Origin: JBOFCS01 sp051646185 | Lineage (GTDB): Bacteria > Actinomycetota > Actinomycetes > Mycobacteriales > Mycobacteriaceae | Assembly: GCA_051646185.1 (NCBI GenBank) | Contig: JBOFCS010000188.1 | Span: 1-21,529, forward strand | Reading direction: 5' to 3' | DNA length: 21,529 nt | Shown: piece by piece, positions 1 through 7,858 of the stretch | Position numbering within the stretch: the stretch's first letter is position 1 | Layout: each line of letters begins with the position of its first letter | Position numbers and translations under genes: made by a program | Notes under the pieces: model-generated | Told to the model about the DNA's origin: nothing | Seen by the model: the letters and a program-made list of their open reading frames with translations, nothing else | Database searches by the model: none

Positions 1-2
1 AT

Positions 3-833
3 CGCATTGTTGCCAACCCACCATTTGTTGTTGGCCAGGCGCTCATCGAACATACCTACCGGGATTCGGGTCTTGATCTTGACGGTGCAAGCAAATTAAT
101 GATCTCGACCGCCACTGGACACCTCAATCCGGGCGGCACCGCTTCCCTGCTTGCTTCTTGGGCTCATATTAAAGGTCAAGACTGGCGCTCCAGAGTAGCC
201 TCCTGGATACCAGCTCACGGGGTAGATGCCTGGATCGTGCAACGAGATGTTGCCGATCCTGAACTATACGTTGGAACATGGATTCGCGATGCAGGCATGG
301 ACCTGCAAGACCCTGCGGTTTCCGAAAAAGCTCACCGCTGGCTCGAGCACTTTTCACAGTCAAAAGTTGAAGGTATCGGTTTTGGATTTGTGTACCTACA
401 AAAAACCGACGAAGCTTCTGATGTTCTTGCTGAAGATCTTCACCATAGTTTTGAAGACCCCTTAGGCAAGGAAGCTCTGGAATACTTCACACGTACCGAC
501 TGGCTCCGCAATCACAACATATTACAAGAAAGATTTGTGGTAAATCCGGCGACCGCACTCGAACGAATACATGTGCCCAATAACACCGATAACAACTTTG
601 GGTGGACTGAAGTGGCTTGTCGGCTGCATCGTGGAAACGGTCCACTATGGCAGCATGAAATTGATGAATTAGGAGTGCAATTGCTAGCTGGCATGCAACC
701 TAAAGGGCTACCCCTGCAGGAACTTATTACCATTCTTGCTGCCAGTCACGGAATAGATCGTATGGAACTCGAAGCACCTACTGCGGAACTTATCCATGCT
801 CTGATCCGACATGGACTGGTACTACCGGCTTAA
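3..833 (+). CDS. SAM-dependent methyltransferase, PrmC/HemK-like (3' part only)
   Basis: The gene enters from the left edge: the frame is open from base 3 and codes for 276 residues up to the TAA at 831-833. The first visible residues, RIVANPPFVVG, contain the NPPF motif of N5-glutamine/N6-adenine type methyltransferases (PrmC/HemK and relatives). The cofactor-binding N-terminal half is therefore outside the window, and the ATG at base 99 is not a start. The roughly 230 residues after the motif form a C-terminal region rich in Trp, His and Glu, of the kind found in actinobacterial methyltransferase-like proteins annotated with DUF7059/DUF7782 domains. The substrate cannot be deduced. The gene lies directly upstream of sigB in the same direction with an 82-base spacer before the sigB promoter. 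Methyltransferase class is well supported; the family name is from memory. Confidence 0.65.
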   Translation, partial: RIVANPPFVVGQALIEHTYRDSGLDLDGASKLMISTATGHLNPGGTASLLASWAHIKGQDWRSRVASWIPAHGVDAWIVQRDVADPELYVGTWIRDAGMDLQDPAVSEKAHRWLEHFSQSKVEGIGFGFVYLQKTDEASDVLAEDLHHSFEDPLGKEALEYFTRTDWLRNHNILQERFVVNPATALERIHVPNNTDNNFGWTEVACRLHRGNGPLWQHEIDELGVQLLAGMQPKGLPLQELITILAASHGIDRMELEAPTAELIHALIRHGLVLPA

Positions 834-835
834 AT

Positions 836-862
836 CTGAGAAAGCACTTACCCACTTCTCAG
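836..862 (+). other. Weak hairpin after the methyltransferase gene
   Basis: CTGAGAA (836-842) is complementary to TTCTCAG (856-862) across a 13-base loop, just after the methyltransferase stop codon. No T-run follows, so it is not a standard intrinsic terminator. The right arm is nearly repeated at 867-873 (TTCTCAG again, four bases later). It may reduce read-through into sigB, but support is weak. Confidence 0.25.
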
Positions 863-924
863 CAACTTCTCAGGTAAACTCGGCAATAATCGCACGTCAG
901 GGCGTTTTTAAGTAATTGGTCCAG

Positions 925-951
925 GGAACTAATCCCCACCCGCAGGGCGTT
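925..951 (+). promoter_or_regulatory. SigH-type (ECF) promoter of sigB
   Basis: GGAAC (925-929) and CGTT (948-951) are separated by exactly 18 bases, and the -10 continues as CGTTGAA. This fits the consensus of corynebacterial and mycobacterial SigH promoters (GGAAT/C, 17-20 bases, C/TGTT). Transcription should begin near 957-960, about 30 bases before the sigB ATG at 988. SigH control of sigB is established in C. glutamicum and for the mycobacterial orthologue. Because the promoter lies downstream of the TTG at 916, that TTG cannot be the start used by this transcript. Confidence 0.75.
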
Positions 952-975
952 GAACATTATGACATATCCGCCGAT

Positions 976-982
976 GAGGAGG
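976..982 (+). promoter_or_regulatory. Ribosome binding site that fixes the sigB start
   Basis: GAGGAGG lies five bases before the ATG at 988. It is an unusually complete Shine-Dalgarno sequence and supports ATG 988 over the in-frame TTG at 916, which has no such site and lies upstream of the predicted transcription start. Confidence 0.75.
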
Positions 983-987
983 CCGTC

Positions 988-1956
988 ATGACAAGCCCCA
1001 CCAAAGAACGCCCAGCGTTAAATGACGCTGATCTTGATAGCCAAAGCCCTGCGGCAGATCTTGTCCGGGTGTATCTCAACGGCATCGGAAAAACCGCACT
1101 GCTATCGGCCCTAGATGAGGTCGAATTAGCTAAGCGCATCGAGACCGGACTTTATGCCCAAAACTTATTAGATACCAAAAAACGCCTTAGCCCTTCCAAA
1201 AAGCGCGACCTTCAGCTCCTAGTGCGAGATGGCGAAGCCGCACGCAGCCATCTACTGGAAGCTAACCTACGTCTAGTGGTTTCCTTGGCCAAACGCTATA
1301 CAGGGCGCGGTATGCCACTTCTGGATCTCATTCAGGAAGGCAATCTTGGCCTTATCCGGGCGATGGAAAAATTTGACTATGCCAAAGGATTTAAGTTTTC
1401 CACCTATGCCACTTGGTGGATTAGGCAGGCTATCACTCGAGGAATGGCAGACCAGAGTCGTACCATCCGCCTTCCTGTTCATCTTGTTGAGCAGGTGAAT
1501 AAACTTGCCCGCATTAAGCGGGAGCTTCATCAACAACTGGGTCGTGAAGCCACCGATGAAGAACTGGCGGAAGAATCTGGAATCCCGCAGGAGAAGATTG
1601 CTGATCTTTTGGAACACAGCCGGGATCCCGTTAGTCTCGATATGCCCGTCGGTAGCGACGAAGAAGCCCCCCTCGGGGATTTTATCGAAGACTCTGAAGC
1701 ACCTTCGGCGGAAAGTTCAGTAATTACCACACTGATGCATAGTGACGTGCGGAGCGTACTTTCAACCTTAGATGAACGGGAACAACAGGTTATTCGTTTG
1801 CGATACGGCCTTGAAGATGGGCAACCGCATACCCTAGATCAGATTGGGAAAACATTTGGTCTTTCCCGCGAACGAGTGCGGCAAATTGAGCGGGAAGTTA
1901 TGAGTAAATTACGGCATGGTGATAGAGCTGACCGTTTACGTTCCTATGCAAGCTAA
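988..1956 (+). CDS. sigB: RNA polymerase principal-like sigma factor SigB
   Basis: A 322-residue group-2 sigma-70 factor, similar in length to C. glutamicum SigB. Region 1.2 (about 20-55) is followed by the region 2 core with EANLRLVVSLAKRYTGRG, LLDLIQEGNLGLIRA and the -10 recognition helix FSTYATWWIRQAI, then region 3 and region 4 with ERVRQIEREVMSKLRH as recognition helix near the C-terminus. No long acidic region 1.1 is present, which separates it from SigA. It should direct core polymerase to general-stress and transition-phase promoters resembling those of SigA. The start at ATG 988 rests on the strong ribosome binding site and the SigH-type promoter. Position next to dtxR matches the conserved sigB-dtxR/ideR neighbourhood, although here the acuC-patA pair has entered between them. 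Its 3' end faces patA with only 12 bases between the stop codons. Confidence 0.95.
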   Translation: MTSPTKERPALNDADLDSQSPAADLVRVYLNGIGKTALLSALDEVELAKRIETGLYAQNLLDTKKRLSPSKKRDLQLLVRDGEAARSHLLEANLRLVVSLAKRYTGRGMPLLDLIQEGNLGLIRAMEKFDYAKGFKFSTYATWWIRQAITRGMADQSRTIRLPVHLVEQVNKLARIKRELHQQLGREATDEELAEESGIPQEKIADLLEHSRDPVSLDMPVGSDEEAPLGDFIEDSEAPSAESSVITTLMHSDVRSVLSTLDEREQQVIRLRYGLEDGQPHTLDQIGKTFGLSRERVRQIEREVMSKLRHGDRADRLRSYAS

Positions 1957-1968
1957 TTGCTAACAGGA

Positions 1969-4656
1969 TTATCGAAGCTTCCTTGGCCCACCATCTTCGC
2001 GAGTTGGTTGTGGACCAACTCTGATTCTCGCCGAGAGCAATTCGACACCTTGAGGAGAAGCAAGAATCGGCGAGCAGGACAGTTCACGGATCTCCGGTAT
2101 ATCCTCAGCCAACGCCGCTACCCGCTGCACAAGATCAATGAGCTGAGATTTGTCGACTACGGTACCGCTTCGATAACCGCTTAGCATCGGAGCAGCTTTC
2201 GGCGATTCAATAAGTTCTGCGGCATCATTACCATGAAGTGGGAGCACTCGGTATGCACGATCTCCCAGCAGCTCAGTAATCACTCCTGCAAGCCCAAAAG
2301 ATATTAGTGCACCAAAAGTTGGGTCATCCTGTATTCCAATAACGCATCCAATTCCTTTTACCGCCATACGCTGAACATGCAGCCGCGACTCACCAGATAT
2401 GTGAGTGAGGTCAGCAAAAGCATCAACAACTGCCTCCGGAGTCATTACGTCCAATCGAACCCCAGTAAGATCTTGACGGTTTTGCCAGCGCTGACCGATT
2501 GCTTTAAGTGCCACCGGGTACCCAATCTTTTCAGCGGCAATAAGCGCTTCTTCCGGACTTTCTACCGCCATAAAATCGACAATAACAATCCCATAACAAG
2601 CAAGGAGCTCAGCAGCCTGCTTATCCGTAAGCCAGAGTTCTTCGCTAGAAGAATCTGAAATGTACTGCTGCACAAACTTTTCAGCTCGATTCAAGTCGAG
2701 ACCAGTGGGGCGAATCTTCTCAGTGACCGGTTTAAACCGCCACTGCCCGTACTTCCACGCACGAGCAAGGGCCAGGGCTGCACGCTCCGGGCCAGGATAG
2801 GAGGGAATCGAACCTCGAGTAGGCAACCCGTCTAAGCCCCGCTCAGCAAGACCATCTGGAATACCTTCTACTGCAAGAAAAGTTGTTAGTATTGGTTTCT
2901 TAGACCCGACACTAACTTCCCCAATATCATAATATCCCGCTGCATCCCGAATCGCTTGCGCATAGGACTCAGCGTCCACGCTCATAGGCGGCACAAACAC
3001 AACAATAACCGCATCATTGTCTTTGGAATCTACAGCATCGCGAACAGCACGAGAAAATTCAGCGGCACTGACCCGAGCGCCTAAGTCAATAGGATCCGCA
3101 GCGGTCAACCCCTCTCGTCTGGCCGCATCTACCGCAAGCACACCCAACGCAGTTGAATTTCCAATAACTGTAACTCGCGGGCCTTTTGGCAATGGCTGGT
3201 AGGCAAAAAGAATGGCACAGTCAAAAAGCTGAGAAATTGACTCTACCTGAACTACTCCGGACTGCTCGAATAGACTACGGACACTACTTTCATCCATGAC
3301 AATAGCGGGAGAGTCTTTTACTGCACTCTGAAGAGGACGTCCTCCTCGCACTGTAATTACTGGCTTATTCCGCGCCACCCGACGAGCTATTCTGGCAAAT
3401 TTTCGTGGATTACCAACACTTTCCAGATAAAGTAAAACAACTTCAGTGTCTGGATCGCTATCCCAATATTGCAAAAGATCGTTACCAGATAAATCTGCAC
3501 GGTTACCGGCAGAAACAAAGGTTGATAACCCGATTTGCCGCTTTGCTGCTGCTGCTAGGATAGTAATCCCCAAGGCACCTGACTGACAGAAAAATCCCAC
3601 TTTCCCCCGGTGTGGCAAGACTGAAGCCAATGTTGCATTCAGTGCAACTTTACTATCAGTATTAGCTACTCCCAAAGCATTTGGGCCCACGAGACGCATC
3701 CCATGCGCCCGAACAGCCTGAACTAATCGCTGCTCGGAAACCCTACCCCCTTCACCAGTTTCACTGAAACCCGAGGACACAATAACGAGAGTTTTCACTC
3801 CCTTATCAAGGCAGTCATCTAGAACTTCCGTCATACCCTCTGCTGGAATAGCTACCACCGCAAGGTCTACTTCATCAGGAATAGCACGCACAGTAGGATA
3901 GGCCCGAATTCCCCGGATCGACTGATGCTCATCATTAACTGGGAAAACCGGACCGGTAAATCCCCCCTCAATGAGATTGCTTAAAATAGCATGTCCTACT
4001 TTTGTTTTATCATTTGAAGCACCAATAACAGCAACTGACCCCGGTCTTAGCAGATTTCGGACACTCCGAGCCTCGGCAGCTCGCTCACGCGAATTCCTTA
4101 CTACCCGAAGCGCTTCGGTATGATCAATATTAAATTCGAGATGCACAATGCCACCATCGTAACTTCGACTTACCTGGTAACCAGCTTCACGAAATACCGT
4201 TACCATATGCCGATTTTCTCCAAGTACCTCGGCAACAAATCTATTCAACCCGTTTTCCGCCGCAGCCCCTGCCAAATGCTCAAGGAGGATCGGACCCAAA
4301 CCCCGACCCTGGTGTGCATCGGCAACAACAAATGCGACTTCGGCACTGAGCCCGTCTCCCACATGAAGCAATCGCTCGTAAAGCCCGACTGCAATGATCT
4401 CGTTACCGAGTATGCCAACAAAAGCAACCCGATCATGGTGGTCCACCGTTGTCATTCGAACAACATCTCGAGTCGGCATAGTCGGGTAGGACCCAAAATA
4501 GCGAAGATAGCGAGTTCGCTCCGAAAGTTGCGCATGAAAGGCAACCAGACGTTCAGCATCCTCAGGAACGATAGGGCGAAGCTGAACCACTCCGCCATCC
4601 GATGCTAATACATCCGCATGCCATTGACTATGTTTTTTATCGCTGTCATCAGTCAC
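1969..4656 (-). CDS. patA: Predicted protein lysine acetyltransferase, GNAT fused to acyl-CoA synthetase-like domains (Pat type)
   Basis: An 895-residue protein. Domain order is an N-terminal GNAT acetyltransferase (about 23-180), with acyl-CoA loop HQGRGLG at 115-121 and an acidic strand AEVAF before it; then a CoA-binding Rossmann domain (SVAVIGAS from about 206); a succinyl-CoA-ligase-like domain (CQSGALG near 358); and a C-terminal ATP-grasp-like domain (GYPVALKA, LISFGLAGV). The stretch around 435-465, where NDP-forming acyl-CoA synthetases have the SHTG phosphohistidine, shows no histidine, so the synthetase half is probably a sensor or scaffold, as in E. coli PatZ. An N-terminal GNAT resembles Streptomyces PatA rather than E. 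coli PatZ. The expected targets are acetyl-CoA synthetase and other lysine-acetylated enzymes. GTG 4656 is preferred over TTG 4674 because GGAGG stands six bases before it; it overlaps the acuC stop by 8 bases. Confidence 0.8.
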   Translation of the reverse strand: MTDDSDKKHSQWHADVLASDGGVVQLRPIVPEDAERLVAFHAQLSERTRYLRYFGSYPTMPTRDVVRMTTVDHHDRVAFVGILGNEIIAVGLYERLLHVGDGLSAEVAFVVADAHQGRGLGPILLEHLAGAAAENGLNRFVAEVLGENRHMVTVFREAGYQVSRSYDGGIVHLEFNIDHTEALRVVRNSRERAAEARSVRNLLRPGSVAVIGASNDKTKVGHAILSNLIEGGFTGPVFPVNDEHQSIRGIRAYPTVRAIPDEVDLAVVAIPAEGMTEVLDDCLDKGVKTLVIVSSGFSETGEGGRVSEQRLVQAVRAHGMRLVGPNALGVANTDSKVALNATLASVLPHRGKVGFFCQSGALGITILAAAAKRQIGLSTFVSAGNRADLSGNDLLQYWDSDPDTEVVLLYLESVGNPRKFARIARRVARNKPVITVRGGRPLQSAVKDSPAIVMDESSVRSLFEQSGVVQVESISQLFDCAILFAYQPLPKGPRVTVIGNSTALGVLAVDAARREGLTAADPIDLGARVSAAEFSRAVRDAVDSKDNDAVIVVFVPPMSVDAESYAQAIRDAAGYYDIGEVSVGSKKPILTTFLAVEGIPDGLAERGLDGLPTRGSIPSYPGPERAALALARAWKYGQWRFKPVTEKIRPTGLDLNRAEKFVQQYISDSSSEELWLTDKQAAELLACYGIVIVDFMAVESPEEALIAAEKIGYPVALKAIGQRWQNRQDLTGVRLDVMTPEAVVDAFADLTHISGESRLHVQRMAVKGIGCVIGIQDDPTFGALISFGLAGVITELLGDRAYRVLPLHGNDAAELIESPKAAPMLSGYRSGTVVDKSQLIDLVQRVAALAEDIPEIRELSCSPILASPQGVELLSARIRVGPQPTREDGGPRKLR

Positions 4657-5920
4657 GCGGATCCTCCGGATCAAGGCCGTACAAAGGAAAAATTGCTCTA
4701 CGAGTGTCCTCTATTGCCGAATCCACTCTGATAATATCGCGATCGAGTTTTTCCGACCCAGTATTTACACCAGCACCTGGACCACCCCAAGGCCAGTATT
4801 TTACTGGCGCACCATCACTCATGCTTTGCGGTAATATGATTGAGCTACCCGGTGCAAATAGGGAATGTACGTGTTCACGCCAAGAATCAGGCACCGGAGT
4901 ATCCGGGTCAATATCACGGTCAAGTACCGCAGCGATAAGATGTGTCCACGCTCGGGGGACAACTCGATATAGTCCATAACCGCCCCCACCCACAGCCAAC
5001 CAACGGCCTCCACAGTATTTATCTGCTAAGTCGCGCATAGCCATAAAGGCCGCGCGTTGCCCGTCGATACTGAGTTCTAGATCAGCAAGTAGATCTTCAC
5101 GATGGCTATCAACACCACATTGGCTAATAATAATTTGAGGCTTAAAAGCACCAATCACCGAAGGAACGACTGCAGAAAAAGCCCTATGCCATACCGCGTC
5201 TTGAGTTCCGGGGAGGACACTAAGATTAACTGCCGTCCCCTCCGCCGCACCGTAGCCGGTTTCAGCCGCCCACCCAGTATTTGGCCATAACGTTGCTGGA
5301 TGCTGGTGTATCGATACCGTCAGCACTCGTGGATCTCCGAAAAAAGCCTTCTGTACTCCGTCTCCATGGTGAGCATCAACATCGATATAGGCAATTCGCT
5401 CGTAGCCGTTAGCCAATAACCAAGCAATAGCAATGGCACAGTCATTGTAAATACAAAATCCTGAAGCGGAATTTGTTAACGCATGATGCATACCTCCTCC
5501 GATACTTACCGCACGTTGAGTATGTCCAGCAGCAATCATCCGGGCTGCAGTTAGGGATCCCCCAACGATCATTGCACTTGATTCATGCATTCGCTCGAAA
5601 ACTGGATTGTCTTCAGTTCCAAGGCCATGTGTTGCGCAGTCATACTTACGCCCAGCAGCATCGAGATGAGGTGCCCGCTTAACTGCCTGGATATAAGCAG
5701 CAGCATGAATCCGCAGGAGATCAGATTCAGACGCAGTTGCCGTCCCCACTAGCTCAATACCTTCTAATAAGCCAATACTGCGCGCTAGCTGCATTGTTAA
5801 TGACAATCTGCGCGGATTCATTGGATGCTCAACGCTGAGTTGGTGGCTAAGAAAGTCGTCACTCCACACCACCGCACCAGAACGGGTGGATACCCTGGAA
5901 AAATTGGCGGTTGGGGCCAT
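4649..5920 (-). CDS. acuC: AcuC-type class I histone deacetylase-like protein deacetylase
   Basis: A zinc-dependent deacetylase of the HDAC superfamily, 423 residues. Visible catalytic elements are the His pair GGMHHA (145-146), zinc ligands in IDVDAHHGDG (D182 and H184), a third zinc ligand in QCGVDSHR (D271), and the transition-state tyrosine in GGGGYGL (Y315). AcuC of Bacillus removes the acetyl group from acetyl-CoA synthetase, and this gene is coupled to a Pat-type acetyltransferase: its last codons, GAC TGA, are overlapped by the GTG of patA. The pair is therefore a predicted writer and eraser of lysine acetylation. The start is uncertain. ATG 5920 gives about 15 residues beyond the conserved VVWSDDFLSHQ and has only a poor G-rich ribosome binding site; GTG codons at V17 or V18 are alternatives. 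It is divergent from dtxR across 136 bases. Confidence 0.88.
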   Translation of the reverse strand: MAPTANFSRVSTRSGAVVWSDDFLSHQLSVEHPMNPRRLSLTMQLARSIGLLEGIELVGTATASESDLLRIHAAAYIQAVKRAPHLDAAGRKYDCATHGLGTEDNPVFERMHESSAMIVGGSLTAARMIAAGHTQRAVSIGGGMHHALTNSASGFCIYNDCAIAIAWLLANGYERIAYIDVDAHHGDGVQKAFFGDPRVLTVSIHQHPATLWPNTGWAAETGYGAAEGTAVNLSVLPGTQDAVWHRAFSAVVPSVIGAFKPQIIISQCGVDSHREDLLADLELSIDGQRAAFMAMRDLADKYCGGRWLAVGGGGYGLYRVVPRAWTHLIAAVLDRDIDPDTPVPDSWREHVHSLFAPGSSIILPQSMSDGAPVKYWPWGGPGAGVNTGSEKLDRDIIRVDSAIEDTRRAIFPLYGLDPEDPRD

Positions 5921-6056
5921 AACCCCAACCGTACTGGTAACAAACCACTAGCTTATTCGGGGCAGCAAAAATTTCTGAAAGTCCGCCACGCCGACGGCGC
6001 AAGCATAGATCAATGCACTGCCCGGTAGACTGGAAATTCCGACGAAGGGGCATCAC

Positions 6057-6743
6057 TTGAAAGATCTAGTGGACACAACGGAGATGTATCTCCGAACAAT
6101 CTACGAACTCGAAGAGGAGGGCGTTGTCCCTCTTCGTGCGCGCATTGCCGAGCGCTTGGAGCAAAGCGGTCCAACAGTAAGCCAAACCGTTGCCCGCATG
6201 GAGCGGGATGGTCTACTCATGGTTGCTGGTGATCGGCACCTGGAGCTAAGCGATAAAGGGCGTGGCCTGGCTATTGCAGTTATGCGTAAGCATAGACTCG
6301 CCGAACGGCTATTGGTCGATATCATTGGGCTCAAATGGGAAGACGTGCATTCGGAAGCTTGTCGCTGGGAGCATGTAATGAGCGAGGAAGTGGAACGTCG
6401 CCTGGTTGAAGTTCTTGATAACCCCACTACCTCGCCATACGGGAATCCCATTCCGGGCTTGGAGGAACTCGGGATTGACCGCTCAGGTGATCGATCTGAA
6501 AATCTCGTTCGATTGAGCGACTTGCCTCCCGGAGATACGGTAGCTGTTGTCGTCCGCCGTCTCGCCGAACATGTGCAAGTTGATTCCGAGCTTATTGGCC
6601 GCCTCCGTGAAGCCGGTGTGGTGCCCAATGCTCGTGTATCAGTTGAGTCACGTCCAGGGTCGGTGACTATAGTTGTTCCTGGTCATCAGAGCTTCGAGCT
6701 GTTAGACGAGATGGCACATGCCGTCCAGGTTGAAAAAGTCTGA
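6057..6743 (+). CDS. dtxR: Iron-dependent transcriptional repressor DtxR
   Basis: A 228-residue Fe(II)-activated repressor that begins MKDLVDTTEMYL, identical to C. diphtheriae DtxR. This fixes the start at TTG 6057, preceded by AGGGG. The helix-turn-helix includes SGPTVSQTVARMERDGL (about 37-53). All metal ligands are in place: M10, C102, E105 and H106 for the primary site; H79, E83 and H98 for the ancillary site; and E171 and Q174, equivalent to E170 and Q173 of the diphtheria protein. The C-terminal SH3-like domain (about 150-228) is more divergent but present. It represses iron-uptake and siderophore genes when iron is sufficient. It is divergent from acuC and co-directional with galE, as in C. 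glutamicum and Brevibacterium lactofermentum. Confidence 0.97.
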   Translation: MKDLVDTTEMYLRTIYELEEEGVVPLRARIAERLEQSGPTVSQTVARMERDGLLMVAGDRHLELSDKGRGLAIAVMRKHRLAERLLVDIIGLKWEDVHSEACRWEHVMSEEVERRLVEVLDNPTTSPYGNPIPGLEELGIDRSGDRSENLVRLSDLPPGDTVAVVVRRLAEHVQVDSELIGRLREAGVVPNARVSVESRPGSVTIVVPGHQSFELLDEMAHAVQVEKV

Positions 6744-6755
6744 TTCACGTTTAGA

Positions 6756-6813
6756 GTTGGTAACAACCAGAGCTAAGAGTTTCTAGGAAAAACTCTTGGT
6801 TGGTAATAACTGG
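6756..6813 (+). repeat. Direct repeats flanking a hairpin between dtxR and galE
   Basis: The 104-base dtxR-galE spacer holds two imperfect 15-base direct repeats, GTTGGTAACAACCAG (6756-6770) and GTTGGTAATAACTGG (6799-6813), matching at 12 of 15 bases. Between them lies a perfect 8-bp hairpin, AAGAGTTT (6775-6782) with AAACTCTT (6790-6797), loop of 7. AACCA and TGGTT can extend the stem if a few bases bulge. No T-run follows, so it is not an ordinary terminator. It could be an RNA processing or attenuation structure within the dtxR-galE transcript, or an operator. Confidence 0.55.
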
Positions 6814-6847
6814 ATGAGCCCAGCCTACGATCCCCAGGAGAGATAAC

Positions 6848-7837
6848 GTGAAACTATTAGTGACCGGTGGCGCTGGGTACGTAGGCAGTGCCTGTGCAAC
6901 ATTGCTTCTCGAACGTGGACATGAGGTGACAATTATTGATGATCTCTCCACCGGAAATGGCAATGCGGTCCCAGCCGGTGCTGACTTTATCGAAGCAGAT
7001 ATTGCTGAGGATGCACACGAGCTTTTAAGCAAGAATAATTTTGATGGAGTTATGCACTTCGCGGCACAATCCTTGGTCGGTGAATCAATGGTCGTGCCGG
7101 AAAAATATTGGTCGGGAAATGTTATAACAACAATTAAGCTCCTTGAAGCAATACGACTTACGCAAACACCACGACTAGTTTTTTCTTCGACAGCAGCAAC
7201 CTATGGGGAACCCGAATCAATTCCTATCACCGAGGATTGCCCTACAAAACCAACAAATCCTTATGGCGCAACCAAACTCGCAATAGATCATGCCATTAGC
7301 TCATACTGCACGGCCCATGGACTAGCGGCTACCAGCCTGCGCTACTTCAACGTTGCCGGGGCCTACCGTAATGCCGGTGAAAACCGAGTTATCGAAACTC
7401 ATTTAATTCCACTTGTGCTACAAGTTGCACTTGGCCAAAGAGATAAAATTCTTGTCTTTGGCGAAGACTGGCCCACCGCTGACGGCACAGCCATCCGTGA
7501 CTATATTCATGTCTTCGATTTAGCAGAGGCACATCTACTTGCACTTGAGGCAACAACACCCGGTTCCCACGCTATTTACAATCTAGGCAGTGGATCTGGC
7601 TTTAGTGTACGTGAAGTGATTTCCGCCTGTGAACGAGTTACCGGCCGTGACATTGCAACGGAAAGTGCTGGACGTCGTGCAGGCGACCCGGCGGTGTTGA
7701 TTGCATCAAGCGAACACGCAATCAACGAATTAGGCTGGAAACCCCTGTATACAGACCTCGATACAATCGTCTCAGATGCCTGGCAGTTTCTGAAAAAACT
7801 TGGCAGTAACTCCCATGCTGCTCAGCATAAATCTTGA
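6848..7837 (+). CDS. galE: UDP-glucose 4-epimerase GalE
   Basis: A 329-residue extended short-chain dehydrogenase/reductase that interconverts UDP-glucose and UDP-galactose with bound NAD. In corynebacteria this supplies galactose for cell-wall arabinogalactan. Seen in the sequence: the N-terminal NAD motif GGAGYVG (7-13), acidic residues D31-D32 at the end of beta-2 that hold the ribose, the catalytic Ser/Thr segment VFSSTAATYG (111-120), the YxxxK pair Y139 and K143 in NPYGATK, and LRYFNVAGA. Length matches the C. glutamicum enzyme. The start is GTG 6848, seven bases after AGGAG (6836-6840). It follows dtxR and converges with the DUF4192 gene, with 21 bases between stops. Confidence 0.95.
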   Translation: MKLLVTGGAGYVGSACATLLLERGHEVTIIDDLSTGNGNAVPAGADFIEADIAEDAHELLSKNNFDGVMHFAAQSLVGESMVVPEKYWSGNVITTIKLLEAIRLTQTPRLVFSSTAATYGEPESIPITEDCPTKPTNPYGATKLAIDHAISSYCTAHGLAATSLRYFNVAGAYRNAGENRVIETHLIPLVLQVALGQRDKILVFGEDWPTADGTAIRDYIHVFDLAEAHLLALEATTPGSHAIYNLGSGSGFSVREVISACERVTGRDIATESAGRRAGDPAVLIASSEHAINELGWKPLYTDLDTIVSDAWQFLKKLGSNSHAAQHKS

Positions 7838-7858
7838 ATTAACTTCGCTACAATATCT

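Noticed and set aside
916..987. N-terminal extension of SigB from TTG 916
   Set aside because: It lies upstream of and across the SigH-type promoter and has no ribosome binding site; ATG 988 has an excellent one.
4120..4608. 162-codon open frame on the plus strand
   Set aside because: It lies entirely opposite the GNAT-encoding part of patA, and its composition follows from that gene; no independent features.
6101..6628. 175-codon open frame opposite dtxR
   Set aside because: It is Ser/Arg-rich shadow coding opposite a highly conserved gene, with no start signal.
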